Source: Vibrio sinensis (GTDB taxonomy: Bacteria > Pseudomonadota > Gammaproteobacteria > Enterobacterales > Vibrionaceae). From it: DNA of 64,000 bases. This document shows, in pieces, positions 18,249 through 26,775 of this stretch (its first letter is position 1; each line of letters opens with the position of its first letter). Under the pieces are notes generated by a model. The model was not told the origin of the DNA. It searched no databases and saw nothing but the letters and a program-made list of their open reading frames with translations. The stretch is taken from positions 297,665 through 361,664 of the forward strand of contig NZ_QVMU01000002.1 in NCBI RefSeq assembly GCF_003605645.1, written 5' to 3'. Position numbers and translations under genes: made by a program.

Positions 18249-18584
18249 GATGACCTCTCTCGCTCGTGTAATATCCTAATTCGTACATAAATGTACAAAT
18301 TTAGAAAAACAGTTTTATAGTAGTAATCCGCTGATTATCTAATACCTGAGTGAAACGTTCAAGTATTCACCATCATTCTTCCTAATTGGAATGATCAATT
18401 CTCATTTTATCCTGAATAAGAACCGTGCCGATATCTGTCATATTAGCGGCAAACTTAAGTTACATAAATAGCCTTGAAATGTAGATCTAATTCACCAGAA
18501 TGTAGCGGAAAACATTTCTCGAATCACGTTCGACAGGTACAATGCCAGCCAACTTGGTCCGTGCAATCAAAAGAGGATATATCA
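18249..18584. other. Divergent erpA-hemL control region
   Basis: This 336-bp stretch contains the erpA palindrome (18283-18296) and, toward hemL, an imperfect palindrome around gaatgatcaattc (about 18390-18402). The hemL frame stays open upstream of its ATG, but nothing in that extension resembles the enzyme family. No other gene seen. Confidence 0.45.
18283..18296. promoter_or_regulatory. Palindromic operator candidate upstream of erpA
   Basis: The perfect 14-bp palindrome GTACATAAATGTAC has flanking tt / aa symmetry and is centred about 40 bp before the erpA ATG. A TATAAA box lies further upstream on the minus strand near 18315, so a protein bound here would sit just downstream of the promoter. 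I do not recognise the regulator. Confidence 0.4.
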
Positions 18585-19877
18585 ATGACCAAATCAGCTG
18601 AACTCTATGAAAAAGCACAACAGATAATTCCTGGTGGCGTAAACTCACCAGTACGTGCTTTCAACGGCGTTGGTGGCGCACCAATTTTTATTGAGCGTGC
18701 CGATGGCCCGTTGATGTTTGATGCTGACGGCAAAGCATATATCGATTACGTTGGTTCATGGGGACCAATGATTCTTGGTCATAACCATGCTGTCATCCGC
18801 GAGGCTGTTATCAGTGCAGCTCAACGTGGTTTAAGCTTCGGTGCTCCGACTGAGCTAGAAATCAAGATGGCAGAGCTTGTCTCTGAACTTGTTCCATCAA
18901 TGGAACAACTTCGCATGGTGAGTTCAGGTACTGAAGCGACTATGAGTGCGATTCGTCTTGCTCGTGGCTTCACTGGCCGCGACAAGATCATGAAATTCGA
19001 AGGTTGCTACCATGGCCACGCAGATAGCTTGTTAGTTAAAGCTGGCTCTGGCGCACTAACTCTTGGTCAACCAAGCTCGCCAGGTGTACCAGCTGATTTT
19101 GCTAAATACACACTAACAGCGACATTTAATGATCTTGACTCTGTTCGTGAACTGTTTGCTGCGAACAAGGGTGAAATTGCGTGCATCATCGTTGAACCAG
19201 TCGCTGGCAACATGAACTGTATTCCTCCGGTAGCGGGTTTCCACGAAGGTCTACGTGAAATCTGTGACCAAGAAGGCGCACTACTTATTTTTGATGAAGT
19301 AATGACGGGTTTCCGTGTTGCTCTTGGCGGCGCTCAAGCTCACTACAACATCAAACCTGACTTAACGACCCTAGGTAAGATCATTGGTGGCGGCATGCCT
19401 GTCGGTGCTTTTGGTGGTCGTAAAGATGTGATGCAATTCATCGCACCAACAGGCCCTGTTTATCAAGCTGGAACACTATCAGGCAACCCTGTAGCAATGG
19501 CAGCGGGTTATGCTTGCTTGACTCTATTAAAAGAAGAAGGCAATGAAAAACGCCTAGCAGCAAAAACTAAACAGCTGGCTGACGGCTTTAAATCACTGGC
19601 TAACAAACATGGTATTCCATTAGTTGTTAACCAAGTCGGTGGTATGTTTGGTTTCTTCTTTACTGAGCAAGAAACAGTGACATGCTATGACGACGTGACC
19701 AAGTGTGATGTTGAGCGTTTTAAGCGTTTCTTCCACTTAATGCTACAGCACGGTGTTTACCTTGCACCATCGGCATTTGAAGCAAGCTTCACTTCTTTGG
19801 CTCATGGTAGCCGTGAAATTGAAGCAACTCTTGATGCCGCGGATCGCTGTTTTGAACTTTTAGCTCGCGAAGCATAA
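18585..19877 (+). CDS. hemL: Glutamate-1-semialdehyde 2,1-aminomutase HemL
   Basis: This PLP enzyme converts glutamate-1-semialdehyde to 5-aminolevulinate in the C5 pathway of heme synthesis. The 430-residue product from ATG 18585 (AAGAGGA ten bases upstream) has [17 protein letters not shown] (about 119-135), the Asp motif [11 protein letters not shown], and the PLP lysine in [17 protein letters not shown] (Lys about 265). The frame is open 37 codons further upstream, but that extension has no family similarity and lacks the ribosome binding site. Confidence 0.97.
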   Translation: MTKSAELYEKAQQIIPGGVNSPVRAFNGVGGAPIFIERADGPLMFDADGKAYIDYVGSWGPMILGHNHAVIREAVISAAQRGLSFGAPTELEIKMAELVSELVPSMEQLRMVSSGTEATMSAIRLARGFTGRDKIMKFEGCYHGHADSLLVKAGSGALTLGQPSSPGVPADFAKYTLTATFNDLDSVRELFAANKGEIACIIVEPVAGNMNCIPPVAGFHEGLREICDQEGALLIFDEVMTGFRVALGGAQAHYNIKPDLTTLGKIIGGGMPVGAFGGRKDVMQFIAPTGPVYQAGTLSGNPVAMAAGYACLTLLKEEGNEKRLAAKTKQLADGFKSLANKHGIPLVVNQVGGMFGFFFTEQETVTCYDDVTKCDVERFKRFFHLMLQHGVYLAPSAFEASFTSLAHGSREIEATLDAADRCFELLAREA

Positions 19878-19953
19878 TGGCATTGGTTAGCAGTACCAAA
19901 TCAACCACTATCAATTAGTTAATCTCCGACTGTTAGCAAAACGAACGCATAGT

Positions 19954-19986
19954 AGACAGGCTGCATTCATTGCGCCTGTCTTTTTT
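19954..19986 (+). terminator. Terminator of hemL
   Basis: The stem gacaggc (19955-19961) / gcctgtc (19974-19980) has a 12-base loop and is followed by TTTTTT, about 80 bp after the hemL stop. Confidence 0.85.
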
Positions 19987-20031
19987 AAAGCTTTTATTTA
20001 ACAAATTTTTTTACTGTCAAATGCGCCATCG

Positions 20032-20151
20032 CTATTGCCAATAAAACAATACAAGCCCCGCTATCCCAACACAAATCAGTAAAAACCATGGTATCGAACG
20101 CTTCTTCGTTGAGGAACATTCACAGGCATTGTCCTTACTACAACATCCCAT
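20032..20151 (-). CDS. Small Cys-rich single-pass membrane protein (39 residues)
   Basis: The protein begins MGCCSKDNACECSSTKKRS and continues into a hydrophobic helix (PWFLLICVGIAGLVLFYW). Four cysteines (3, 4, 9, 11) fall in the first 11 residues, before a positively charged stretch and one C-terminal transmembrane segment, which suggests a cytoplasmic Cys cluster facing the membrane. GGAGAG lies seven bases before ATG 20151, much better than the longer frame start at 20232. It is convergent with hemL and divergent from the PerM-family gene. Function unknown. Metal or cluster binding is only a possibility. Confidence 0.6.
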   Translation of the reverse strand: MGCCSKDNACECSSTKKRSIPWFLLICVGIAGLVLFYWQ

Positions 20152-20225
20152 TTTTAACTCTCCATTGATAACTCTCTGATTTGGGGCCATTATACTGGTA
20201 TAACGCCGAATTTTTGGACAAGTCC

Positions 20226-21311
20226 GTGTCAAATAAAGTAAAAATCACATCTAGCCATTGGGTACTTATTGTCGCTCTATTAGCAGCTGCTTATGCCTGT
20301 TTCTTGCTCGTAGAGCCTTATATCAACTCCATCGTCATGGCATTTATCATTTCGCTACTGATGTTTCCAATTCATCAATGGCTTGAAAAAAAATTGCCAA
20401 ACCACAACAACCTCGCATCATTGCTTTCCTGCGTGATATTAACGTTTATTATCGTCATTCCTTTACTGATTGTTTTTTCAGCGATAGTACAACAGGGTTC
20501 GGTTTTCTCACAAAATACCTATAACTGGGTAACTCATGGGGGTATTCAAGCAGTATTTGAACACCCGTTAGTGGTAAAAGGGCTTGCTCTTGCCAATAAA
20601 TATCTGCCTTTTGATGAGATTAATCCACAAGAAATTGCTCAACGCGTGGCTACACTTGCGACGAGCTTTGGTTCGAATCTTGTGGGTATTAGTGCCAAAA
20701 TTTTAGGTGATGCGACTAACTTCCTCGTTTCTTTCTTCTTAATGCTGTTTGTCCTGTTCTTCTTATTACGTGATCACGACAAACTGATTTCAGCGATGCG
20801 TCATATCTTGCCGTTTTCTCGTAGTCAGGAAGACAAGCTATTAGAAGAAATAGAGAAAGTCTCTAAGTCTGCAGTTATGGGCTCATTCCTAACCGCGATA
20901 GCTCAAGGTCTAGCCGGTGGTTTTGGTATGTGGCTTGCGGGCTTCCCAGGGCTTTTCTGGGGTACCATGATGGGCTTCGCTTCATTTATCCCTGTTGTGG
21001 GTACCGCTCTTATTTGGATTCCAGCAGCCATTTACCTATTTTTAATCGGTGATACGACATGGGCAATTTTCTTAGCGGTTTGGAGCATTGCGATTGTTGG
21101 TTCCATTGATAATTTGCTGCGTCCATTCCTAATGCAGGGCAGCGCGGGAATGAATACCTTGATGATATTCTTCTCTTTACTCGGTGGTTTACAGCTGTTT
21201 GGTCTTATTGGCTTAATCTATGGCCCGTTAGTCTTTGCCATTACGATTGTCCTGTTCAATATGTATGAAGAAGAGTTCCAAAACTTCTTAGATCAACAGG
21301 ATCGCAGTTAA
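20226..21311 (+). CDS. AI-2E/PerM-family membrane transporter (YdiK-like)
   Basis: This 361-residue multi-pass membrane protein belongs to the COG0628 PerM/AI-2E transporter family. It has paired helices at the N-terminus, an amphipathic extracytoplasmic stretch (about 70-150), and the family core [35 protein letters not shown] glycine-rich helical region [20 protein letters not shown] closes the protein. GTG 20226 is chosen over TTG 20181, because a TATACT-like -10 box (about 20192) lies between them. Substrate is not predictable: members have been linked to quorum signals and to Na+/H+ exchange. Confidence 0.8.
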   Translation: MSNKVKITSSHWVLIVALLAAAYACFLLVEPYINSIVMAFIISLLMFPIHQWLEKKLPNHNNLASLLSCVILTFIIVIPLLIVFSAIVQQGSVFSQNTYNWVTHGGIQAVFEHPLVVKGLALANKYLPFDEINPQEIAQRVATLATSFGSNLVGISAKILGDATNFLVSFFLMLFVLFFLLRDHDKLISAMRHILPFSRSQEDKLLEEIEKVSKSAVMGSFLTAIAQGLAGGFGMWLAGFPGLFWGTMMGFASFIPVVGTALIWIPAAIYLFLIGDTTWAIFLAVWSIAIVGSIDNLLRPFLMQGSAGMNTLMIFFSLLGGLQLFGLIGLIYGPLVFAITIVLFNMYEEEFQNFLDQQDRS

Positions 21312-21375
21312 AACTTCAAGCCACGGGCGGAGTATGAGAAAATCCGCCCTCTTTCTATCGTCACCAGAGTCAACT

Positions 21376-22398
21376 ATGTCTGCTTATATCGCACCCAGCC
21401 AAATTGCACAGCGACAACTCGCTTACTTCGAAGGTAAGCATGTTCTCGTCGCGGGGGAGTCTGAAGATCTCTTTCCCGTCGAATTAGTAAAACACTGTGA
21501 ATCTGTCACAGTTTTTACCACCAATTACGGCTATCACCGTCAACTTGAAAAACACTCCCAAATCCAAACCGTATTTGGCGCAGAGTTTGCTCAAGAGACT
21601 CAAGCCGATATGCTACTGCTGTATTGGCCTAAAGCGAAAGCTGAAGCCGAGTACTTGCTGGCAATGTTGATGGCAAAATTAGGCAAGAATACAGAAATTG
21701 TTGTTATTGGTGAAAACCGCTCTGGTGTCAAAAGCATTGAAAAAATGTTCAATGCTTACGGTCCGATTAAGAAATATGACTCAGCACGCCGCTGTTCATT
21801 CTACTGGGGTCAATGCATTGAAGAAGCTCCTGCTTTCAATATCAATGATTGGTTCAAGAGCTATGAAGTCACCTACCGTGATACCTCACTGATCATTAAG
21901 AGTTTACCGGGCGTGTTTAGCCACGGTGAGTTTGATATTGGTAGCCGACTATTGCTTGATACTCTGCCAGAACTTAACGGCAAAACTCTCGACTTTGGCT
22001 GTGGTGCTGGTGTTATCGGCGCGGTAATGGCATCGCTCAATGAAAATATTGAATTAGAAATGTGTGATATTAGCGCTCTTGCTGTCGCATCGAGTCAAGC
22101 AACACTAGCCGCGAATAATCTTACAGGACGAGTTTTTGCATCCGATGTGTACTCTGACACAGCCAATAACTATGAGTTCATTGTTAGTAATCCCCCTTTC
22201 CATTCAGGGTTAGATACTAGCTATAGTGCGACTGAAACTTTATTAGCTGAAGCTCCTCAGTATTTAACGAACAATGGACAACTCTTTATTGTTGCCAATA
22301 GCTTCCTTAAGTATCCTCCGATTATCGAAGCGAGCTTTGGTCAATGTGATACTTTGAGTAAAACAAGCAAATTTACCATCTATCACGCGACAAAATAG
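21376..22398 (+). CDS. rsmC: 16S rRNA (guanine1207-N2)-methyltransferase RsmC
   Basis: RsmC methylates G1207 of helix 34 in the 30S subunit. The 340-residue protein has a degenerate N-terminal methyltransferase-like half and a catalytic C-terminal half, with SAM motif [15 protein letters not shown] (about 199-213) and target-base motif VSNPPFHSG. The start at 21376 ([12 protein letters not shown]) fits family N-termini. The frame is open 14 codons further upstream without a good site. Confidence 0.93.
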   Translation: MSAYIAPSQIAQRQLAYFEGKHVLVAGESEDLFPVELVKHCESVTVFTTNYGYHRQLEKHSQIQTVFGAEFAQETQADMLLLYWPKAKAEAEYLLAMLMAKLGKNTEIVVIGENRSGVKSIEKMFNAYGPIKKYDSARRCSFYWGQCIEEAPAFNINDWFKSYEVTYRDTSLIIKSLPGVFSHGEFDIGSRLLLDTLPELNGKTLDFGCGAGVIGAVMASLNENIELEMCDISALAVASSQATLAANNLTGRVFASDVYSDTANNYEFIVSNPPFHSGLDTSYSATETLLAEAPQYLTNNGQLFIVANSFLKYPPIIEASFGQCDTLSKTSKFTIYHATK

Positions 22399-22405
22399 TA
22401 TGACT

Positions 22406-22442
22406 AAGCCCAGCATACCGAAAAAGTATGCTGGGCTTTTTT
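22406..22442 (+). terminator. Terminator of rsmC
   Basis: Thirteen-base arms aagcccagcatac (22406-22418) / gtatgctgggctt (22426-22438) are followed by TTTTTT. Confidence 0.93.
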
Positions 22443-22645
22443 ATGGCTACTCTTACCAAAAGTAATCACTCTCCCACCAAAAGTGCGCTGCTATCCACGC
22501 TTTACATTCGACTTACTTGTCAAAGTAAAAAAACTCGTTAATTTCGTTATTTTAGAATCGTTTTTCACAATGTCTAATCAACGAATACCCGTCAAATCAA
22601 GATATTGGCATTCGTTTAAACATACACGGAAGTTGCCTCTTCACT

Positions 22646-25600
22646 ATGCTCAAGTTCTATCGAAAACAAAAGTTTAAGCGTCTTCAAAACACCCTCATGC
22701 TCGCGTTTCTCGTGCTTAGCATTACTCCTTTAACGGTTATCGCCTTATTTTTCTTACATTCGCACAGTCAAGATCTTGAAGAGCAAAGCACATCTCATTT
22801 GATCTCAATGCGCGATAGTAAACAACAGCAAGTTGTGGACTACTTACTCGCCAAAGAATCCGAAGTGATGGGGTTTGTTCGTTCTGAGCTCGCTTATGCC
22901 AGTGGGGGACGCTTCTATGGTCTTGTGAATGCATTCCAAAGTTTAGGTTTAGACGTTGAACAAGCTAGAAAGTATGCACAGAAACGATATATCAAAGGCA
23001 GTGGCAATGAAGTAAAAACTGCAATTTTACCGCAATCGTTAGTGTATACCGGCACCGAACGTTACCGCCTACTCCACACTCGCTACCATAATTCTTACTT
23101 GGAATTATTAAAACGATCTGACTTTGACGATATTCTGTTAGTCGATATAGATGGTAATGTCACTTACTCCATCAACAAAGATGATAACTATGGAACTAAC
23201 TTACTTTCTGGCCGATATAAAGAGAGTAACTTAGGGCAAGCATTCCACCAACTGACCGAACGTGTCGCCGCCGAGCGCAAATCGGATGAAGATTATACTC
23301 CTGTCATTATCTCTGATTTCGCGATGGAAAATGGGAAACCCATCGCTTGGCTAGGGGCTCCTATTATCCAACATGGCTATCTACACAGCTATGCCATGTT
23401 CCGCTTGCCAAACAATGCCATCACTAAGTTAATTGCCGATACGAACAATGCCTTGTCGATGCAAACTTTGCTCGTCGGGTCTGATCACAAACCGCGAACC
23501 CTCGCTTATCCGCAAGAAGATATCGATAAAAGTACTGAAGTCATCGATTTGGCTTTGCAAGGCATTACATCGGTTGGGAGCTACAGCAATACCGTTGGTG
23601 AATCAATAATGGCTGCCTACAGTCCTGTTGTGTTAAAAGATCTTCGTTGGGCTTTAGTTGTGGAAGTGCCGGAAGAGCAAGCCTTTGCGCGAGTGCATCA
23701 ACTTGAAAAACTATTTGTTGCGGCAATGGTAACTGCAATATTGTTGGTGATTATCGCCTCCCATTACTTATCAAACTTCATCACATCACCACTGCTTAAA
23801 TTAACCTGGTCAGCGGAAAAAGTATCTGCTGGAGATTTTGATGCGGAGATGATCAGTACCGAACGTAAAGATGAAATCGGCCGATTAGCTATCAGCTTCG
23901 CTCGTATGCAGCGATCCATTCGTGAAAAAATCTTACTCATCAAAGAACAAAATAAAGAACTCGAAAATAACCTAAAGCTGATTCAAAAGAAAAATGATGA
24001 ATTGCAGCTCGCCAATAAGCTCAAAGATGAATTTCTTGCCACCACTTCCCACGAACTCCGCACACCGCTTCATGGCATGATCGGTATTGCTGAAGCTCTT
24101 ATTTCAGGCGCCAATGGCCCTATTACTGCAGAGCATAAATACCAACTCAATATCATCATCAATAGCGGCCAACGTTTAACTACCTTGGTCGATGATTTGC
24201 TCGACTACCATAAAATGCGTTATGGCAATTTGGACATTGATACTCGCGCAGTCAATATTTCTAATGCCACACGTTTAGTCCTTGAACTCTCTTCTCATTT
24301 ACTAGGCAATAAGCCAGTTCGAATCATCAATCAAATACCGAATGAGCCGGTTTGGGCTGTCGCTGACCCACAACGTTTAGAACAAGTGCTCTATAACTTA
24401 ATTGGCAACGCGATTAAATACACCAGCGAGGGCAAAGTCGTTATTTCTGCCAATATCGCTGATGATCATGTCCGTATTCAAGTTGTCGACACCGGACAAG
24501 GAATTCCAGCAGAGCAGCTCGAGCATATCTTTGAACCGCTAATTCAAGCGGGTGGCGACGCGAGTCGTTACCACCAAGGAGCAGGCCTTGGGCTCACCAT
24601 TAGCCGTCAATTGATCGAACTAATGAATGGATCTCTTTATGTCAGCAGTCAACCTATGGTTGGCACAACGTTTAGTTTCACGTTACCAATCGCAGACCCT
24701 GCGTTAGTTGAACAAGCAAACCATACTGAAAGTCCGCATTTTAAAGCGCCAGATCTTAACTCTCTCGAATTAGTTGATAGCTCTGCGCTTCCAGAGAACC
24801 CTGATGGACCTTTGTTATTAATTGTTGATGATGAGCCAGTCAATCTTCGCGTATTGGACAGTTTCTTACGTATCGAGGGTTATCGCGTATTAACAGCGAA
24901 AGATGGCAACGAAGCACTTCAATTGGTCGAAGATAGCAAACCGGAACTACTACTACTCGATATTATGATGCCAGGTATGAGCGGCTATGATGTGTGTAAA
25001 GAGCTACGCCAAAGTTACAACCATGCTGAATTGCCGATAATTATGCTAACTGCGCTAAACCAGACAGATGATCGCCTTCGTGGATTTGATGTAGGAGCAA
25101 ATGATTATTTATCCAAACCTTTTAATAAGCATGAACTCGCGGCACGTATTTCCACCCACCTCAATGCAAGTCAAGCTGAGCAAAGACGAGTTGAAAATCA
25201 GCACTTAAAACAAGAGTTGAAGCAACGAGCTATGATCGAAGCCAATCTATTGGAAACCCAAGGGCGCTTGTTAGAGCAACTCGAATCCGCGCCAGAGGCG
25301 ATTATATGTATTCGTGATGATAATCGTGTTGGTTTTGCTAACGAAGCCGCTCTGCGCTTGTTCAAGCGTTCTGCTGAGCAGTTAAAACGTTCGAATGCAG
25401 AAGAGATCATTGCGCCGAAATACCTATCAGTGGAACAAGATCATTACTGCGGTCACGTCGATATTTACATTGATGATATTCGTCATCACCCCTCGGCGGA
25501 TATTCTTAAACTGCCGACAGGAAGTGGCCTAAAATCCATGTATATATTCAATGTGGGTGGCGGTATCAATGCAACTCGAATCCATAATCTCGAAACGGCT

Positions 25601-26032
25601 GTCGAAGCCTTATCGTGTTACGCATTTGATGGTGATAAAGCCAAATTACAGCAACTCAAAGAGCTAGGAGGCGAGTTCACCCGCTTGGCTGACAAAGTTA
25701 ATAGTGAGAGCCAATCTAAGCAAGATTTAATGCGTGAAATACTCGTTGATGCTATGACTTCCGCCATCAGTTATTGGGAGAGTTCAACGGGTCAAAGTAA
25801 GTTCTCGTTTGCTGAACAAAGTGGCTTATGGCGCGTCTATCTCGATAGAAGCACATTACAAACACGCACGTTGGATAAGTATTTGAGAGTTGAAACCTTA
25901 CCTAAAACGCCTCGTTGGCGCACGGTGCTTAACACGCTCGATTATATTTTAGATAACTGCAATAGCGCGTCTCATGAACGAAAGCATATTGAAGAGCTTC
26001 GAGATAAATTACAGCACCTATTAACCAATTAA
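22646..26032 (+). CDS. chiS: Chitin-sensing hybrid histidine kinase ChiS
   Basis: ChiS is the master switch of the chitin programme. In V. cholerae it is held inactive by periplasmic CBP and, once freed by chitin oligosaccharides, activates chb transcription by binding DNA itself. The 1128-residue protein has an N-terminal helix (about 17-35), a periplasmic sensor region to about 355, a second helix and HAMP, then HisKA with phospho-acceptor His469 in SHELRTPLHG. An HATPase domain (NLIGNAIKYTSEGK, DTGQGIPAEQ) and a receiver with Asp772 in LLLDIMMPGMSG follow. His469 and Asp772 coincide with the residues known in V. cholerae. The last ~250 residues contain a PAS-like stretch and the noncanonical DNA-binding region. 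Confidence 0.96.
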   Translation: MLKFYRKQKFKRLQNTLMLAFLVLSITPLTVIALFFLHSHSQDLEEQSTSHLISMRDSKQQQVVDYLLAKESEVMGFVRSELAYASGGRFYGLVNAFQSLGLDVEQARKYAQKRYIKGSGNEVKTAILPQSLVYTGTERYRLLHTRYHNSYLELLKRSDFDDILLVDIDGNVTYSINKDDNYGTNLLSGRYKESNLGQAFHQLTERVAAERKSDEDYTPVIISDFAMENGKPIAWLGAPIIQHGYLHSYAMFRLPNNAITKLIADTNNALSMQTLLVGSDHKPRTLAYPQEDIDKSTEVIDLALQGITSVGSYSNTVGESIMAAYSPVVLKDLRWALVVEVPEEQAFARVHQLEKLFVAAMVTAILLVIIASHYLSNFITSPLLKLTWSAEKVSAGDFDAEMISTERKDEIGRLAISFARMQRSIREKILLIKEQNKELENNLKLIQKKNDELQLANKLKDEFLATTSHELRTPLHGMIGIAEALISGANGPITAEHKYQLNIIINSGQRLTTLVDDLLDYHKMRYGNLDIDTRAVNISNATRLVLELSSHLLGNKPVRIINQIPNEPVWAVADPQRLEQVLYNLIGNAIKYTSEGKVVISANIADDHVRIQVVDTGQGIPAEQLEHIFEPLIQAGGDASRYHQGAGLGLTISRQLIELMNGSLYVSSQPMVGTTFSFTLPIADPALVEQANHTESPHFKAPDLNSLELVDSSALPENPDGPLLLIVDDEPVNLRVLDSFLRIEGYRVLTAKDGNEALQLVEDSKPELLLLDIMMPGMSGYDVCKELRQSYNHAELPIIMLTALNQTDDRLRGFDVGANDYLSKPFNKHELAARISTHLNASQAEQRRVENQHLKQELKQRAMIEANLLETQGRLLEQLESAPEAIICIRDDNRVGFANEAALRLFKRSAEQLKRSNAEEIIAPKYLSVEQDHYCGHVDIYIDDIRHHPSADILKLPTGSGLKSMYIFNVGGGINATRIHNLETAVEALSCYAFDGDKAKLQQLKELGGEFTRLADKVNSESQSKQDLMREILVDAMTSAISYWESSTGQSKFSFAEQSGLWRVYLDRSTLQTRTLDKYLRVETLPKTPRWRTVLNTLDYILDNCNSASHERKHIEELRDKLQHLLTN

Positions 26033-26062
26033 ACGTTATTTATTACAAAGTCAGTAAATACT

Positions 26063-26086
26063 AGCCTGCTTAATGCAGGCTTTTTA
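26063..26086 (+). terminator. Terminator of chiS
   Basis: The stem agcctgc (26063-26069) / gcaggct (26075-26081) with a five-base loop is followed by TTTTT, 30 bp past the chiS stop. Confidence 0.85.
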
Positions 26087-26366
26087 TTATCTGGCCTTTT
26101 AGAAAGCTCAGAACAGACGTAAATCAAACGTTATGGTTGGATACACAAACACGCTAAAACTAAGTAGTTACACAGCTAACAAGAGTTATTACACGACCAA
26201 AAAGAAGCACTATATCAAGGTAGCATTAGGCCAAATCAAACACAAAAAACCATCCAATCAGATAAGAACCCACGTCATTTATAGGTAATTTGACTAAGAT
26301 TGCGATGTTAATCACAACAAGACGGCAGTTTATATTTAAACCAAAAAATTAACAGTAAAACTACCC

Positions 26367-26382
26367 TGTGATCAAGATCCCC
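26367..26382 (+). promoter_or_regulatory. Candidate CRP site upstream of cbp
   Basis: TGTGATCAAGATCCCC matches the TGTGA-N6-TCACA consensus at 8 of 10 fixed positions. It lies about 400 bp before the cbp start, far upstream for a class I site at the TTGACA box. Confidence 0.3.
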
Positions 26383-26533
26383 ATAAGAAGCTAACCACTG
26401 GCAAGCCAATAAAACAAAGGAGCAAAGTGATAGTAATAACTTACAAAAATGTTTTATTCGATATTAATAGGTGACCGAGATCAACCGATAGAAAATCGAT
26501 ATAAGTGGATAAAAAAAACACGATTTAACGTTA

Positions 26534-26539
26534 TTGACA
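26534..26539 (+). promoter_or_regulatory. Candidate -35 box of the chitin operon promoter
   Basis: A perfect TTGACA is followed, after 17 bases, by AACGTT, a poor -10. That pairing is what an activator-dependent promoter would show, and the TTAACG repeats flank it. The implied leader is about 200 bases. Confidence 0.35.
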
Positions 26540-26616
26540 GACAACCGTATGGTTTTAACGTTTTTAACGAGAAAGGGAATTGCGCAAATCAACGATACCG
26601 TGTTTTCTTAACCTGC

Positions 26617-26699
26617 CTAAGGCCTACAGGCCACTCTAACGTAGTCTCAATTTGGATAGCACTCCGAGCTAAAAAATTTGAGGTTGAGGTAGGCCTTAG
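26617..26699 (+). repeat. Long-range inverted repeat in the cbp leader
   Basis: Perfect 11-base arms CTAAGGCCTAC (26617-26627) and GTAGGCCTTAG (26689-26699) enclose a smaller ctcaa / ttgag pairing. The left arm can alternatively fold locally (GGCC-TACA-GGCC, 26621-26632), so two exclusive structures are possible ahead of the cbp ribosome binding site. Confidence 0.5.
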
Positions 26700-26775
26700 T
26701 GAGTGTCACCAATTAATAAGGGCATTCCCCATTCATATCCAAACGTGAAATGAAAGCAACGAGTAAGGAACAGCT

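Larger units (their letters stand above)
26090..26775. other. Long regulatory region upstream of the chitin operon
   Basis: About 690 bp hold no convincing gene. Visible elements are a CRP-like site (26367-26382), three copies of TTAACG (26525, 26555, 26564) around a consensus TTGACA box (26534-26539) with no good -10, and a leader with an 11-bp inverted repeat (26617-26627 / 26689-26699). A GTGAGTGTCAC sequence (26699-26709) resembles the SlmA-type consensus but is one base short. Activation of this operon by ChiS with SlmA and CRP is established in V. cholerae. Which of these sites they use here is inference. Confidence 0.55.

Noticed and set aside
18474..18584. Upstream extension of hemL
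   Set aside because: Family homology begins at [11 protein letters not shown] (18585), which has an AAGAGGA site. The 37 upstream codons are open by chance.
22483..22677. 64-codon ORF overlapping the chiS start
   Set aside because: It lies out of frame in the chiS leader with no ribosome binding site and overlaps a firmly identified gene.
26449..26748. 99-codon ORF in the chitin operon control region
   Set aside because: It overlaps the presumed promoter and leader structure and has no clear ribosome binding site or domain. Its codon pattern does not resemble the neighbouring genes.
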